Assembly: GCF_002811875.1 (NCBI RefSeq) | Contig: NZ_NPDZ01000007.1 | Location: 124,001-188,000, forward strand | Direction: 5' to 3' | DNA: 64,000 bases | DNA from: Leptospira perolatii | Lineage (GTDB): Bacteria; Spirochaetota; Leptospiria; Leptospirales; Leptospiraceae | Notes under the pieces: generated by a model | The model's database searches: none | What the model was told of the DNA's origin: nothing | Seen by the model: only the letters and a program-made list of their open reading frames with translations | Part shown: positions 9,389 through 18,550 of the stretch, piece after piece | Numbering within the stretch: position 1 is the stretch's first letter | Layout of the letters: each line of letters starts with the position of its first letter | Made by a program: the position numbers and the translations under genes

Positions 9389-10186
9389 ATGAAACTCTTG
9401 AATCTAGGTTGCGGAGTAAACTTTCATCCAGCATGGACAAATGTGGATTTTGTAAAAACTGGAGAAGGTGTAATAAAAGCGGATTTGAGAAGAGGGATTC
9501 CTTTCGCATCAGCTAGTATTGATGTCGTTTATCATTCGCATGTATTGGAACATTTTGAGAAGTCCGACGCGATTTTATTTCTGAAAGAATGCTACAGAGT
9601 ATTAAAACCGGGCGGCATACTGCGGATAGTTGTTCCGGATTTAGAAAGAACTGTTAGAGAATATTTACGTATTTTAGATTCGGCTGTTAAAGAGGAAAGT
9701 AGCGCAGGCCAAAAGTATAGTTGGATTGTCGTTGAATTAATCGATCAGTTGGCTCGAAATCAAAGCGGTGGATTGATGGCTTCCTATTGGAAAAGCATGA
9801 ATAAAGAGGAAGAGAATTACGTAAAGGAAAGAGTAGGCGAAGAGCCGTTTCGAAATCCACCGAACTTGACAAAGAATCGATCCATTTCGAACTATCTTTT
9901 TTCACTCCTAAGGAAATGCAAAAACTTAGCCTTAAAGCTACTCCTCGGCCGAGAATATCATTCTTTGCGTGTTGGTAGATTTCGTTTGAACGGTGAACCT
10001 CACCTGTGGATGTATGATCGCTTTTCTCTACCAATTGCTGTAGCTTCAGCAGGCTTTGCTAAACCGCGTATAGCTGATGCCTTTCGATCTTCGATTCCGA
10101 ATTTTCATGAGTACGGCTTAGATGTTGATCCTGAAGGAAATATTCGTAAACCAGACTCTCTTTTCCTAGAAGCTATAAAGTCATAG
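9389..10186 (+). CDS. Class I SAM-dependent methyltransferase (type 11 core)
   Basis: A 265-residue protein. LLNLGCGVNFHPAWTNVD begins the SAM-binding fold, DVVYHSHVLEHF is the motif that includes the usual post-II His, and CYRVLKPGGILRIVVPDLE closes it. The ending beyond residue 130 is an extra domain typical of methyltransferases in glycan loci. The acceptor is unknown. AAGGATCGGA precedes the ATG. It is transcribed with the flanking glycosyltransferases (40 and 16 bases apart). Confidence 0.82.
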   Translation: MKLLNLGCGVNFHPAWTNVDFVKTGEGVIKADLRRGIPFASASIDVVYHSHVLEHFEKSDAILFLKECYRVLKPGGILRIVVPDLERTVREYLRILDSAVKEESSAGQKYSWIVVELIDQLARNQSGGLMASYWKSMNKEEENYVKERVGEEPFRNPPNLTKNRSISNYLFSLLRKCKNLALKLLLGREYHSLRVGRFRLNGEPHLWMYDRFSLPIAVASAGFAKPRIADAFRSSIPNFHEYGLDVDPEGNIRKPDSLFLEAIKS

Positions 10187-10202
10187 ATCAGAAAATTCTT
10201 TC

Positions 10203-11447
10203 GTGAGATCCCTTCAAATCAACCAAAGCGATACATTTGGTGGCGCAGCAATTGCTTCCTATCGGCTGCATCAGGTACTTTTACAAAAGAAAATAGATTC
10301 TAAGCTACTTGTGGGAACGGTGCGTGAAAGAGATCCAAATATCGCTCGAGTCCCGAGATACCTACTTGCAGAAAAGGTAATACGCCAGTTTACCCGGCGC
10401 ATCGGTTTGAATTATTTGGAGTATTTTCGCTCGCTTCGAATCGATCGGCATCCATTTGTTGAGAATGCAGATGTTGTGAATCTGCATAATCTGCATACTG
10501 GGTATTTCAATTATTTAGCTATTCCCCGTTTGTCGAAAAAGAAGCCACTGGTGCTTACGATGCACGATATGTGGACGATCACTGGGCACTGCGCTTACAG
10601 TTTAGATTGCGGAAAATGGGAGTCAGGTTGTGGAGCTTGTCCTTATCCGAATGTTTATCCTGAGATTCGAATGGATTTAACGAAACTGGAGTGGCGCCTG
10701 AAATCCTGGGCATTCGGAAAACCTAGAATTACCGTAATAACTCCGAGCCTTTGGCTGAAGCAAATTGCGGAAAAAAGCTTATTGAAAAACCAAGAAATAT
10801 TACATATTCCGAATGGTCTTAATTTAAAAATTTATAAACCATTGCCTAAAGCAGTAAGTAGGAAACGCTTAGGAATTGGCGCAAGAGACTTTGTTATCAT
10901 GTTTGCGGCACACGATCTAAGTGACCCGAGAAAGGGGCTTTCCGATATTGTTTCTGCCGCGATTACTCTCTCCGAAGAGAGCGTCGTTCGCAGGAAAATT
11001 ACTTTATTGCTACTCGGCCAAAATAGCAATATACCTAAGAATTTGTTCCCTGATAGTATAAATGTAGTGATGCCGGGGTACTTAAACGACGACCAAGATA
11101 AGGTACATTGTTTTTCTGCCGCGGATGTTTTCTTTTTTCCGACCCAAGCCGACAACCTACCGATCGTCTTACAGGAAAGTATGGCTTGCGGGACGCCGAT
11201 GATTTCTTATCCGGTCGGGGGTGTGCCGGAACTAGTTCGTGATGGAAAAACCGGGATGATCATTCAAAAGGGAGATCGCAGGTCATTGGTGCATTCTTTT
11301 CGTACTTTGTTGCAAGATTTGGAGTTTGCCAAAAGACTATCTAACAACTGTCGACGGTTAGCCGAATCGGAATATTCGGACGAGTTGCAAGCAGAGAGAT
11401 ATATTAAAGTTTATAAAAATGCGATCGAGAAATTTAGAAAATCTTAA
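10203..11447 (+). CDS. Glycosyltransferase family 4
   Basis: A 414-residue GT-B enzyme starting GTG. The N-domain holds TFGGAAIASYRLHQ and TMHDMWTITGHCAYSLDC, with a cluster of cysteines (GKWESGCGACPYPN) seen in WcaC-like colanic acid and related transferases. The C-domain holds HDLSDPRKGLSDIV and the donor-binding ALQESMACGTP-type segment (here VLQESMACGTPMISYPVGG with the E-x7-E region). It should add a hexose from a nucleotide donor to the growing repeat unit. Length is normal for the family. Confidence 0.85.
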   Translation: MRSLQINQSDTFGGAAIASYRLHQVLLQKKIDSKLLVGTVRERDPNIARVPRYLLAEKVIRQFTRRIGLNYLEYFRSLRIDRHPFVENADVVNLHNLHTGYFNYLAIPRLSKKKPLVLTMHDMWTITGHCAYSLDCGKWESGCGACPYPNVYPEIRMDLTKLEWRLKSWAFGKPRITVITPSLWLKQIAEKSLLKNQEILHIPNGLNLKIYKPLPKAVSRKRLGIGARDFVIMFAAHDLSDPRKGLSDIVSAAITLSEESVVRRKITLLLLGQNSNIPKNLFPDSINVVMPGYLNDDQDKVHCFSAADVFFFPTQADNLPIVLQESMACGTPMISYPVGGVPELVRDGKTGMIIQKGDRRSLVHSFRTLLQDLEFAKRLSNNCRRLAESEYSDELQAERYIKVYKNAIEKFRKS

Positions 11448-11488
11448 AATGCCTTCTGGATTCGTGAAAGTCTTTTATTAAGAGAAAT

Positions 11489-12412
11489 ATGCGTTTTTTA
11501 ATCGTTACTCCAGTTTTTAATCGCGCCACTTATTTGCGCGAAACTATCGAAAGTGTACTCAGTCAAAAAGGAAATTTCGAAATCGAGTATATTATCCAGG
11601 ACGGAGGAAATTCAAAGGAAGTAGATAAAATCCTGGCTGAGTATGAAAAGAAAGTCCGCACAAAGAAGTTCGGAGTTGGATGCAAAAGAATAATTTTTAG
11701 GATTATTAAAGAGAAAGACTTCGGAATGTACGATGCGATTAATAAAGGGTTCTCCAAGGGAAAAGGAGATCTCTTAGCATGGATCAATTCGGACGATGTG
11801 TATCTTCCGAACGCTTTTCAGACAGTCGCGGAAATTGCTTCAAAAAATTCTGATATTCTTTGGTTTATCGGGATCCCCTCCTGTTCAAATCAGTCCGGAG
11901 TAATTACCGGAGTATTTGATTTGGTAAAAGCGTTCAAGGCCGATTGGATTCGAGATGGAGTATATGACGGGAAAAATACGCGCTATGGTTTAACTTGGAT
12001 TCAGCAAGACTGTGCTTTTTGGCGCGAAAGTTTATGGAAAAAAAGCCAAGGTCTTGAGCCAAAATATCGGGCCGCCGGAGATTTTCATTTATGGAGAAAG
12101 TTTGCGGAATACGCAGAACCGACCAAGGTGAACGCGATATTTTCTTGTTTTCGTTTTCACAACGATCAGATCACGAATGATCCGAATAAGTACCGAAGAG
12201 AGTTGGGAAATATTCAGGAATTGTCTATTGTTGATCGAGTGACTTTGATGTTTTTTCGTCTGTTTCCTTTATTCACCCGAATTTATAGGAGCTCCTTTTC
12301 TCGATCTAAAATTGGCAAATTTTTGCTTCGGACCGATCGTTTTACTGGGCGCGCTTTTGTTTACTCCGTAGATGCAGAGAATTGGAAACTCGAAATTGTT
12401 CCGATTCTTTAA
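11489..12412 (+). CDS. Glycosyltransferase family 2 (WcaA-like)
   Basis: A 307-residue GT-A enzyme. MRFLIVTPVFNRATYLRETIESVLSQ opens the fold, YIIQDGGNSKEVD and DFGMYDAINKGFSKGKGDLLAWINSDDVYLPNAF carry the metal-binding DD pair (NSDD). The DxGMYDAINKG segment is typical of the WcaA-like branch. It probably transfers a hexose in O-unit assembly. There is no strong ribosome site, only AGAG before the ATG. An 86-base gap follows. Confidence 0.85.
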   Translation: MRFLIVTPVFNRATYLRETIESVLSQKGNFEIEYIIQDGGNSKEVDKILAEYEKKVRTKKFGVGCKRIIFRIIKEKDFGMYDAINKGFSKGKGDLLAWINSDDVYLPNAFQTVAEIASKNSDILWFIGIPSCSNQSGVITGVFDLVKAFKADWIRDGVYDGKNTRYGLTWIQQDCAFWRESLWKKSQGLEPKYRAAGDFHLWRKFAEYAEPTKVNAIFSCFRFHNDQITNDPNKYRRELGNIQELSIVDRVTLMFFRLFPLFTRIYRSSFSRSKIGKFLLRTDRFTGRAFVYSVDAENWKLEIVPIL

Positions 12413-12498
12413 TTTCTCTTTAAGTAACTAGGATGGCTGCGCATCGTGCGTTCTTCGTTGCCTAAGTTGTACTGAATAATTTTCGAATATTCTAAAAA

Positions 12499-14595
12499 AT
12501 GAATAAAACATTTTCCTTTGATGTATTTGATACCTGCATTACGAGAAACTTGCCCTCTCCAGAGGACGTTTTCGGTGAGGCATATATTCAAGCTAGAATT
12601 CAATCTGCACCGTCTGCTTCCGAAACGCTTTCTTATATTCAGCTTCGCAAACGAATAGAGACGGAAGCGAGGCGGACCGCTAAAGAAGAGGGCAGAGAAG
12701 AAATAGAGTTCAAGGAAATCTTTCGCAGAACGAAAAAGTTTCCTGATTCTTTATTAGAAAAATTAATATTTTCAGAGTTGCAGACCGAACGTTCGGTGAG
12801 CGTGCCTGTTCCCTTTACTAAATCTAAAATCGCAAGGCTACTAGAGAAAGGCGAAGAGATTTTTTTCATCAGTGATATGTATTTGGACGAGAAAGAGATT
12901 TTACATCTTCTCCTGCGGGCTGGTTATCCAAAAACTTTATTAGAGAAATTGGATGTTTTATCTAACCAGATTCCGAAAAGGCTAATCGTCTCATCCTCAG
13001 TTCAGAAGACCAAGCACTTTGGTAGTGTTTATAAATTTTTACGCGAATCCGGTAAGATAAAAAGCAAATGGGTCCATATCGGGGACAACCTTTTTGCGGA
13101 TATCCACAATGCTAGAAAGTCCTCAGTCCTTCCTGAATACTTTCCATTCGTAAGAGATAGTAGAATCACCGAAGGCCCGGCCCCACCAGAAAGCATTTCC
13201 CAAAAGGATTGGCAAGAATGGACTGGGTTTATCGGTAAATTTCGATCTTTAAAATTTCAAGCCTTGTCAGGAAACCCGGACGAAGACGCTGTCCAACTGT
13301 TGATTGCAAATAAAATTTATCCTTTGTTAGGTGCTTTTTCTGCTTGGCTTTCTGAGCGATCTGCATTCGATAAATTGAATAAGCTATTTTTCCTATCTAG
13401 GGATGGTTTTGTGCTTAGGACTTGCTATGATGCAGCAAGATTACGCCACGATATAGATTCGAAATATCTTCTATCCTCTCGTCAGGTCTGGTTTTTCGCT
13501 TCGATTACTCAACTGGACGATTTTTTCCAAGAGTGGATGATTGTTCCAGGACAATCCAAATCAATCTACGATATTTTAAAGAAAGTTTATTTAGAAGGAG
13601 AAGCGGATTCTATAGCGAGCCAATTAGGTTTAAAAAAGCATTCTATTATTCCGTCTAAACAAGTTTTCGAATTCTTCGAATTAATTAAATCAAGGTATGG
13701 GGCTCGGATTATTGAAGAGTCCTTCAGAAAAAGAAAATTGCTCCTTCAATATTTGAAGCAGGAAGGATTTTTTCCTTCTGGAAAACAAAAAGTTGGAATC
13801 GTAGACATCGGTTGGACGCTCAAGATGCAAGAGGCATTAGATCGAATTTTTAATGCCGAAGGTTTGCCGATTCACTACAAAGGATATTATTTATTTTTAA
13901 CAAAGGATAGGAGATTTCCCATACAATCAAGCGCAGAGGCTATGTTTTTACAAGATTGGCTGTCGCGGTATTTCGGAAACAAGAATGAAATTTTGTTTCG
14001 AAATATTCCGGTGGCCGAGCAGCTACTTGCTTATAACAAGGAAAGATCTTTATTTGATTTGAAAGCAGTTCGAAAAAAAGTTGAACCTTTGTTTTTGGAA
14101 ACAGGTGTATTGAAGGATGCTAAATTAGCGGAGCAGTACGAAAGATTCACAAAACTCTATGGTCCTCTTGGAAATATGCATCGGAGTGTTTTAAATTCGG
14201 ATCGTTTTCGTTCTTTTGCTCTAAACCAATTTACAACTTTCCTAAAATCGCCTGATTTATTTTACTTAAGGTATTTGGGCAAAATACGGATTGCTGACGA
14301 TCAGAATGAATCCAAACAAGCCCCGCTTTTTGCTCCCATCGGAATTCGTACCTTTTTTCGTATGCTCCTTATCGCCTTTAGATTTAGAGCAAAATCTAGG
14401 ATAGCACTAGGTTTTTTATGGACCGAAGCCTCTATTCGAAGAGGCATTTTTCCTTTTCGGTGGATCGCGCTCTTTTGCACAAATCTTTTTGAATCGGTAC
14501 AGAAGAGTAAGTCTAAAATTCGTAATATTTTAAAGTTCTTATATTTAAAATTGTATCGTATCAAAACTTACCAAGTCGGAGATGAGCTTGAATAA
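12499..14595 (+). CDS. HAD-superfamily hydrolase-like protein (COG5610 type), LPS locus
   Basis: A 698-residue protein. The N-terminal HAD motif is FSFDVFDTCITR with the Asp pair D8/D11, FFISDMYLDEKEI gives the second motif (Ser/Thr), and WVHIGDNLFADIHNA at about 190-205 gives the acidic motif. This form (FDVFDT and SDMYL) marks the COG5610 predicted HAD family, often found fused to or beside glycosyltransferases. The remaining ~450 residues, including LFFLSRDGFVL and VGIVDIGWTLKMQEAL, look like a second HAD-related or unassigned domain. The gene overlaps glf by 14 bases. Confidence 0.72.
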   Translation: MNKTFSFDVFDTCITRNLPSPEDVFGEAYIQARIQSAPSASETLSYIQLRKRIETEARRTAKEEGREEIEFKEIFRRTKKFPDSLLEKLIFSELQTERSVSVPVPFTKSKIARLLEKGEEIFFISDMYLDEKEILHLLLRAGYPKTLLEKLDVLSNQIPKRLIVSSSVQKTKHFGSVYKFLRESGKIKSKWVHIGDNLFADIHNARKSSVLPEYFPFVRDSRITEGPAPPESISQKDWQEWTGFIGKFRSLKFQALSGNPDEDAVQLLIANKIYPLLGAFSAWLSERSAFDKLNKLFFLSRDGFVLRTCYDAARLRHDIDSKYLLSSRQVWFFASITQLDDFFQEWMIVPGQSKSIYDILKKVYLEGEADSIASQLGLKKHSIIPSKQVFEFFELIKSRYGARIIEESFRKRKLLLQYLKQEGFFPSGKQKVGIVDIGWTLKMQEALDRIFNAEGLPIHYKGYYLFLTKDRRFPIQSSAEAMFLQDWLSRYFGNKNEILFRNIPVAEQLLAYNKERSLFDLKAVRKKVEPLFLETGVLKDAKLAEQYERFTKLYGPLGNMHRSVLNSDRFRSFALNQFTTFLKSPDLFYLRYLGKIRIADDQNESKQAPLFAPIGIRTFFRMLLIAFRFRAKSRIALGFLWTEASIRRGIFPFRWIALFCTNLFESVQKSKSKIRNILKFLYLKLYRIKTYQVGDELE

Positions 14596-15724
14596 GCCCG
14601 AAACTATACTAGTTGTTGGCGCGGGTTTTTCCGGAGCAATAATTGCTCATGAACTATCCGTAGGACTTCCTCATCCGCCTAAAATCATCGTCATGGATCA
14701 GAGAAATCATATAGGCGGAAATTGTCACACTGCACGTGACCAATCCACTGGAGTAATGGTTCATGAATACGGTCCTCATATTTTTCATACGAGCGACAAG
14801 GAAACCTGGGACTATGTGAACTCCTTTGTTCCGTTCCGCCCATTCGTGAACAGGGTAAAAGGAGTTCATCACGGAGAAGTATATTCGCTTCCCGTAAATT
14901 TACATACGATTAATCAACTTTTTGGAAAGCAGTTCGGGCCAGAAGAAGCAAAGAAGTTTATAGAATCTTTATCTAGCAGAGATTTCAAGGAGCCTCGCAA
15001 TTTTGAAGAGCAAGCTCTCAAATTTTTGGGCGAAAAAATCTATAAAGCGTTCTTTTATGGGTACACCAAAAAACAGTGGGGTTGCGAGCCGACTGAGCTT
15101 CCGGCTTCAATCCTCAAAAGGTTACCGGTGCGTTTCAATTACGACGATAACTATTACAATGATGCGTATCAAGGTATTCCCGTGGACGGATATACATCAA
15201 TTATTTCTAAAATGCTGGATCACCCTAATGTCGAACTAAGGCTAAACCAAAAGTACGATCCGCAGACTTTCAGGGAGAAAGTGGATCATACTTTTATTTC
15301 TGGACCGATTGACGAGTATTTTGGGTTCAAGTACGGTCGGCTCGGGTATCGAACAGTTTTCTTTGAGAGATTCGAGGGAGAAGGGGATCACCAAGGCAAC
15401 GCAGTCATTAATTACTGTGACGAAGAGATCCCATGGACCAGAATTCACGAGCACAAGCACTTTGCTCCTTGGGAAGAAAATAAAAAAACCGTTTGGTTCA
15501 AAGAATACAGTAAAGAAACTGGTTCGGAAGATATTCCCTATTATCCGAAAAGGACAGAAGATGATATGGCCAAATTTTCCTCTTACCAATCTGATACAGC
15601 CAAATTGAAAGATGTAACGTTCTTAGGTCGGTTGGCCACTTATCGCTATATGGATATGCATCATGTGATTCAGGAAGCTAGGGCGGTCGCGGATAGATTT
15701 TTACAGGATGTTCTCGACAAGTGA
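14582..15724 (+). CDS. glf: UDP-galactopyranose mutase
   Basis: A 380-residue flavoenzyme that interconverts UDP-galactopyranose and UDP-galactofuranose. The FAD-binding motif is VVGAGFSGAIIAHEL, followed by HIGGNCHT and HEYGPHIFHT, and YTKKQWG and RYDNYY-like (here FNYDDNYYNDAYQG) segments that are specific for Glf. Active-site arginines are consistent with the family. The ATG overlaps the preceding gene by 14 bases and the stop overlaps the following GTG, so it is embedded in the operon. It implies galactofuranose in the surface glycan, and the gene at 16956 is a plausible user of the product. Confidence 0.96.
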   Translation: MSLNKPETILVVGAGFSGAIIAHELSVGLPHPPKIIVMDQRNHIGGNCHTARDQSTGVMVHEYGPHIFHTSDKETWDYVNSFVPFRPFVNRVKGVHHGEVYSLPVNLHTINQLFGKQFGPEEAKKFIESLSSRDFKEPRNFEEQALKFLGEKIYKAFFYGYTKKQWGCEPTELPASILKRLPVRFNYDDNYYNDAYQGIPVDGYTSIISKMLDHPNVELRLNQKYDPQTFREKVDHTFISGPIDEYFGFKYGRLGYRTVFFERFEGEGDHQGNAVINYCDEEIPWTRIHEHKHFAPWEENKKTVWFKEYSKETGSEDIPYYPKRTEDDMAKFSSYQSDTAKLKDVTFLGRLATYRYMDMHHVIQEARAVADRFLQDVLDK

Positions 15725-16929
15725 TCTTGTATTCAGGAACTAAAAATCAGAATAGAGAAGTCAATCGATACTACCCATCTCTTGATTTCCTAAGAGCAAT
15801 TGCAGTTCTTTCTGTATTATTTTTTCATCAATCTCTTACGTTTCCGAAAGTTGCGGATTCGGCAATTGCTCCATTGCTGAGGATATTCAAAATGGGTTGG
15901 GTAGGAGTAGATCTATTCTTTGTTCTTTCCGGCTTCCTGATTACAGAACGCTTGCTGGACCAACTTAGTAAGCCGAATTTTTTCCTAAATTTTTACAGAA
16001 ATCGAACCCTAAGAATTTTTCCTTTGTATTATGCTTTTTTAATAGTGGTTCTGATTGCCTCTGCATACGGTGCGGGCCCTTTTGAGGCCTTTGGAAACCC
16101 GCGGGAATACGTACCATATTTATTTTATCTTCAGAATTGGGAAACCTATGTTCACGGTGCAAAAAAGACGTATTTCGTGAACCATTTGTGGTCTCTTGCC
16201 GTAGAGGAGCATTTTTATCTATTATATCCTTTTTTTGTAAAATGGATTAATAGCGAAAAGGTATTATTGATTTTCTCTTTGTTCGGAATCTTTGCGGTAA
16301 TCGTATTCAGAATGTATGTAGTAGCTGAAAACGGTCCTTTGCCTGGGGTATATGTATTTTCCCCTTTTCGATTTGACTCCTTGCTTTTTGGAGCTTCATT
16401 GTCCACTTTGAGTCGCATCTTCGATACGAAACGACTCGAATTGCTCGCAAATAAATTTCGCCTCTATCTATGGGTTCCGGTTTTGATTGCCATATTTTGC
16501 TTCGGAGTTTTAGGATTGAGCTCATTCTCTCCGATAAGTAGCGAAATGCAAAAATACGGGTTCACGTTGATCGCGAGCTATTTCGTATTAGTAGTAGCCG
16601 CATTTTCCTTCGGATCACCTTTGTTCTCCAATACCTCTAAACTATTCCGAATTTTTAGTTATGTAGGAAAAATCAGCTACGGAATCTATGTATTTCATAT
16701 TCCTGTGCAAATGGTTCTACTTTCGGCTCGCAGAAAGTTAGAAATTTCCGAAGGGCCATTCTTATTTTTTCTTGAGCTATTGATTTCGTGCCTCGGCTCA
16801 ATTTTGTTGGCTTATTTAAGCTTCCGATTTTTTGAATCTTACTTTCTCAAGCGTAAGGTTTCTAATGTAGTCAGTGAGGCCGAGGTGCAGGAACTTCGTC
16901 TGGCCAAAAATCAAAACGCTGTTATTTAG
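15721..16929 (+). CDS. Acyltransferase family 3 membrane O-acyltransferase
   Basis: A 402-residue integral membrane protein with about ten hydrophobic segments. The N-terminal motif YPSLDFLRAIAVLSVLFFHQS followed by GWVGVDLFFVLSGFLIT and a later RNRTLRIFPLYY is diagnostic of the acyltransferase-3 family (OafA/WecH-like). NHLWSLAVEEHFYLLYP contains the conserved Glu-Glu-His. It most likely O-acetylates a sugar of the O-antigen in the inner membrane. It starts with GTG, overlapping the glf stop. Confidence 0.9.
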   Translation: MILYSGTKNQNREVNRYYPSLDFLRAIAVLSVLFFHQSLTFPKVADSAIAPLLRIFKMGWVGVDLFFVLSGFLITERLLDQLSKPNFFLNFYRNRTLRIFPLYYAFLIVVLIASAYGAGPFEAFGNPREYVPYLFYLQNWETYVHGAKKTYFVNHLWSLAVEEHFYLLYPFFVKWINSEKVLLIFSLFGIFAVIVFRMYVVAENGPLPGVYVFSPFRFDSLLFGASLSTLSRIFDTKRLELLANKFRLYLWVPVLIAIFCFGVLGLSSFSPISSEMQKYGFTLIASYFVLVVAAFSFGSPLFSNTSKLFRIFSYVGKISYGIYVFHIPVQMVLLSARRKLEISEGPFLFFLELLISCLGSILLAYLSFRFFESYFLKRKVSNVVSEAEVQELRLAKNQNAVI

Positions 16930-16955
16930 AATATTGTATTTTTTGCATACATTTA

Positions 16956-17831
16956 ATGATGAGTATTAAAATAACCGCAGTCATTGTTACGCGAAATAGA
17001 ATCGAACTCCTGAAGCAATGCTTACATTCCGTATTGAATCAAACGATCCAACCGAATCAGGTTATCGTAATCGACAACGATTCTACGGACGGAACAAGAG
17101 AATACCTTTCTTCCGTTTCCGGAATCGACTTTATAAAAAACGAAAATACTGGCGGAGCAGGAGGGTTTAGGCTCGGAATAGACCTGGCCTTGGAAGCGGG
17201 AGCCGACTGGATTTGGTGCATGGATGACGACGGAAGGCCTGCATTGGATGCACTAGAAAAAATCCGACCTTATCTGAGTCCCGAGTTTTCTGCAGTGAAT
17301 AGTCTTGTGCTTCCGTCTGAGGAATCACAAACCTCGTCCTTTTTTCTGGTGAAAATTAACCCAGGAGAGAAGCCCTCCTTTTTTAAGAAAACGAACAGAA
17401 TTTCGGAGATTCGAAAAGTAGCAGAAGAAAAAGGGTTCGTATATTATGGAAGTCTACTAAACGGAACCTTTATTAATAGAGAAGTCCTTTCCAAGTCCGG
17501 AAATGTAGACCCAAGGTTTTTCATTTGGGGAGACGAAGTGGACTTTTTATGGAGACTTTGGAAAATAGCTCCAATTATTACCGTTCCGGATTCTTTGCAC
17601 TTTCACCCGGCTCCTTCTACGAATTCAGCTCCTGCTTGGAAGCTATATTACGGTTTGCGAAACCATATTCATATCAATAAAAAATACTTTAACTTTTCCT
17701 TTTTAAGGAATATCTTGTTAATACTCCGGTACTTGTCTGCTTTTTTAAAAAGTAAAGCACCTCTAAAAATGTACTTTAAAGCAATAGCAGACGGAATATC
17801 TGGAAATATTCATGCCGGGGTGCGCCCTTAG
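16956..17831 (+). CDS. Glycosyltransferase family 2, galactofuranosyltransferase-like
   Basis: A 291-residue GT-A enzyme. TAVIVTRNRIELLKQCLHSV and VIVIDNDSTDGT open the fold. NENTGGAGGFRLGI and WIWCMDDDGRP, with the DDD metal site, are the pattern of the GlfT2/rhamnosyltransferase subgroup. FFIWGDEVDFLWRLWK carries the conserved E-x-D-F base region. Since glf lies two genes upstream, addition of galactofuranose is a reasonable guess, not proven. The stop overlaps the next GTG by one base. Confidence 0.85.
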   Translation: MMSIKITAVIVTRNRIELLKQCLHSVLNQTIQPNQVIVIDNDSTDGTREYLSSVSGIDFIKNENTGGAGGFRLGIDLALEAGADWIWCMDDDGRPALDALEKIRPYLSPEFSAVNSLVLPSEESQTSSFFLVKINPGEKPSFFKKTNRISEIRKVAEEKGFVYYGSLLNGTFINREVLSKSGNVDPRFFIWGDEVDFLWRLWKIAPIITVPDSLHFHPAPSTNSAPAWKLYYGLRNHIHINKKYFNFSFLRNILLILRYLSAFLKSKAPLKMYFKAIADGISGNIHAGVRP

Positions 17832-18547
17832 TGGATCAACCTACCTTTATTCACAGATTAAAGTACGCGGTATCGTGGTGGTCTATTTTTTTGAACCCTT
17901 CTTTTCCGATCCGAAGGGGATTGTTTGTAGCTTTTGAGGAGATTTTTCCTAGTCTTCAGGGGAAAATTTTGGATTTCGGATGTGGAGAAAGACCCTACGA
18001 GTTTCTGCTCAATGTAAAATCAATCGGACTCGATGTAGAAATCTCGGGTAGAGAAGAAGTAAGAAAGCTTCCTGATATTGTATATGATGGCAAAACAATC
18101 CCGGCAAAAGACGGCGAATTCGATGCAGTGATCTGCCTTGAAGTCCTGGAGCATTTGCCCGAGCCGAGTGAATCGTTACGAGAAATTTACAGAGTCCTTA
18201 AACCCGGTGGAAAATTTGTTTGTAGTGTGCCGTTCTTTATGCCGGAACATGAAGCTCCTTATGATTTTCAAAGATACACTTACTTTGGTTTGGAGAAGTT
18301 GTTAAAATTAGTCGGCTTTCAATTGACCGAAATCAAACGAGTCGGAACCTTTTGGAAAACGATTTTTCAGGCAAGTGTGTTGTACTTTTATTATATATTA
18401 AGAGACCACTTTAAAATTTTGTTACCCGCCTATTTGCTGTTTGTTGCCTTTCCTCTCCATATTTTTGGATATATCTTTTCCTTCCTTCTTCCGAAAAATT
18501 CTTCTTTGTACCTAAACCTGGTGGCAGTCGCTCAAAAGGAAAAATAG
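17831..18547 (+). CDS. Class I SAM-dependent methyltransferase
   Basis: A 238-residue methyltransferase. ILDFGCGERPYEFLL is the SAM motif, FDAVICLEVLEHLPEP the second, and YRVLKPGGKFVCSVPFF the third. Two hydrophobic segments follow residue 175 (VLYFYYILRDHFKILLPAYLLFVAF region), so the protein may be membrane-bound, which fits action on a lipid-linked glycan. It starts GTG overlapping the end of the previous gene and is followed three bases later by a glycosyltransferase. Confidence 0.85.
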   Translation: MDQPTFIHRLKYAVSWWSIFLNPSFPIRRGLFVAFEEIFPSLQGKILDFGCGERPYEFLLNVKSIGLDVEISGREEVRKLPDIVYDGKTIPAKDGEFDAVICLEVLEHLPEPSESLREIYRVLKPGGKFVCSVPFFMPEHEAPYDFQRYTYFGLEKLLKLVGFQLTEIKRVGTFWKTIFQASVLYFYYILRDHFKILLPAYLLFVAFPLHIFGYIFSFLLPKNSSLYLNLVAVAQKEK

Positions 18548-18550
18548 CAC

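Noticed and set aside
15242..15589. 115-residue ORF antisense to glf
   Set aside because: Shadow of a strongly supported gene; no ribosome site or domain.
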